In this document: positions 27,787-28,376 of the stretch, one piece after another | How the letters are laid out: every line of letters starts with the position of its first letter | Numbering within the stretch: position 1 is the stretch's first letter | Assembly: GCA_013054445.1 (NCBI GenBank) | Contig: JAAMPI010000676.1 | Span: forward strand, 1-28,376 | DNA: 28,376 nucleotides | Reading direction: 5' to 3' | Origin: Cudoniella acicularis | Lineage: Eukaryota > Ascomycota > Leotiomycetes > Helotiales > Helotiaceae | Position numbers and translations under genes: made by a program | Notes under the pieces: generated by a model | The model's database searches: none | What the model was told of the DNA's origin: nothing | What the model saw: only the letters and a program-made list of their open reading frames with translations

Positions 27787-28376
27787 ATGGTAGAATTACA
27801 CACTTTCGTCCAAGAGTAAGCCCACCTCCTTTTCGTCCCAAAAAGCACCAACAACTAACTCAACGCCACCAGCCTCTCAAACATCCCCCTCGGCCTTCTC
27901 CTTCTCCTTCTCCCAGCGCCCATCTGCCTCCTCAGCCTCTGGGCACCCCCTTTCCCCCACCGCACCGCCCTCTCCCCTCTGTTCATCCTCACGCCCCTCC
28001 TCCTCACCCAATACTACCCCTTCACCACCGATGTCAACATCCGCTTCTCCTCCGCCATGCTCTGGTACCTCTACCTCGGCACAGTCTGTAAACATCTCTC
28101 TGCCCTCGGACCCGAAAAATCATTTTGGCGCCTCGACCGTTCCCGTGAAGAAGCCGTCAAAATGCCTCACTGGAGTTTAGAGAAATTCAAATGGGCATTT
28201 AGTCTCTGCTGGGAAATGCGCTGTTATGGATGGAATTTCCGCGTGAAAGGCATCCCTCCAACTCCCCCTTCCGCGTCACTATTTCTCTTTAGAGATAAAG
28301 ATGGGAAGGTGAAAAGGGAAGAGGAAGGCAAGAAGGATTTTTTAATTAGGATGGTTGGGGATTTTATGGTGCAGTT
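27787..28376 (+). CDS. Membrane-bound O-acyltransferase, wax-synthase-like, 5' part only
   Basis: Exon 1 is 27787-27815 (MVELHTFVQ plus two bases), then a 57-bp intron (GTAAGC...CTAACT...CCAG). Exon 2 starts at 27873 and runs off the window; 177 codons are seen. The protein opens with two hydrophobic segments (IPLGLLLLLLPAPICLLSLW and LSPLFILTPLLL). A region containing SSAMLWYLYLGTVCKHL follows, then WSLEKFKWAFSLCWEMRCYGWNFRVKGIP. The K-x-x-W-[AS]-F-x-L...R-x-x-G-W-x-[FW]-x-V-[KR] pattern is typical of the first half of fungal wax synthase/MBOAT-type acyltransferases, including those that acetylate terpenoids in secondary-metabolite clusters. Acyl transfer to a hydroxyl in the ER membrane is expected. 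The catalytic His region would lie beyond the edge, and the substrate is unknown. Confidence 0.75.

Noticed and set aside
27877..28095. Minus-strand Glu/Gly-rich ORF of 72 aa
   Set aside because: It is the antisense of the Leu/Pro-rich start of the wax-synthase-like gene, which has a clean intron and family pattern.

Overview
The window reads as nuclear DNA of a filamentous ascomycete (Pezizomycotina), most likely a leotiomycete of the Helotiales type. Introns are short (43-74 bp) with GT..AG ends and often CTAAC/CTAAT branch points. Intergenic regions are long. The gene families (fasciclin cell-wall protein, fungal two-domain Tps2, CBM19-like mucin, GPI protein, wax-synthase-like MBOAT) are those of a mould. 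Several relics carry premature stops that all fit C:G to T:A transitions, as expected after repeat-induced point mutation (RIP). The taxonomic call rests on remembered family resemblance, not on a search.

Layout. 1-1275 (-): four-exon fasciclin protein, 3' end cut off. 2440-5447 (-): three-exon trehalose-6-phosphate phosphatase, 969 aa. 5448-9061: long gene-poor spacer. 9062-11248 (+): secreted Ser/Thr/Pro-rich protein with a six-Cys CBM19-like domain. 11738-16145: graveyard of three decayed genes (an unnamed family with a C-terminal membrane segment, a trypsin-fold protein whose His, Asp and Ser motifs are still legible, and a SANT/Myb-like protein) with AT-rich inserted DNA. 16648-18681 (-): single-exon F-box protein. 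19269-19519: Tourist-like MITE. 19743-20564 (+): secreted protein with 15-residue repeats and a C-terminal domain bearing a Gly-Cys...His pattern like the CheD/CNF1/BLF1 deamidase fold. 21047-22709: mobile-DNA relics (palindromes, a probable solo LTR containing a 2-base N gap, a Tc1/mariner transposase fragment cut by that LTR). 23691-24946 (+): five-exon GPI-anchored protein with a one-base frameshift. 26000-26330 (-): small gene with a clear intron. 26573-27000: decayed tandem repeat. 27787-end (+): 5' part of an MBOAT/wax-synthase-like gene.

There is no operon logic. Four of the intact or nearly intact genes encode secreted or cell-surface proteins and lie next to RIP-scarred repeats, the usual setting of fast-evolving fungal surface and effector genes. 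The best candidate for something undescribed is the 19743-20564 protein: a possible cysteine glutamine-deamidase-like secreted protein behind a dibasic-punctuated repeat region.
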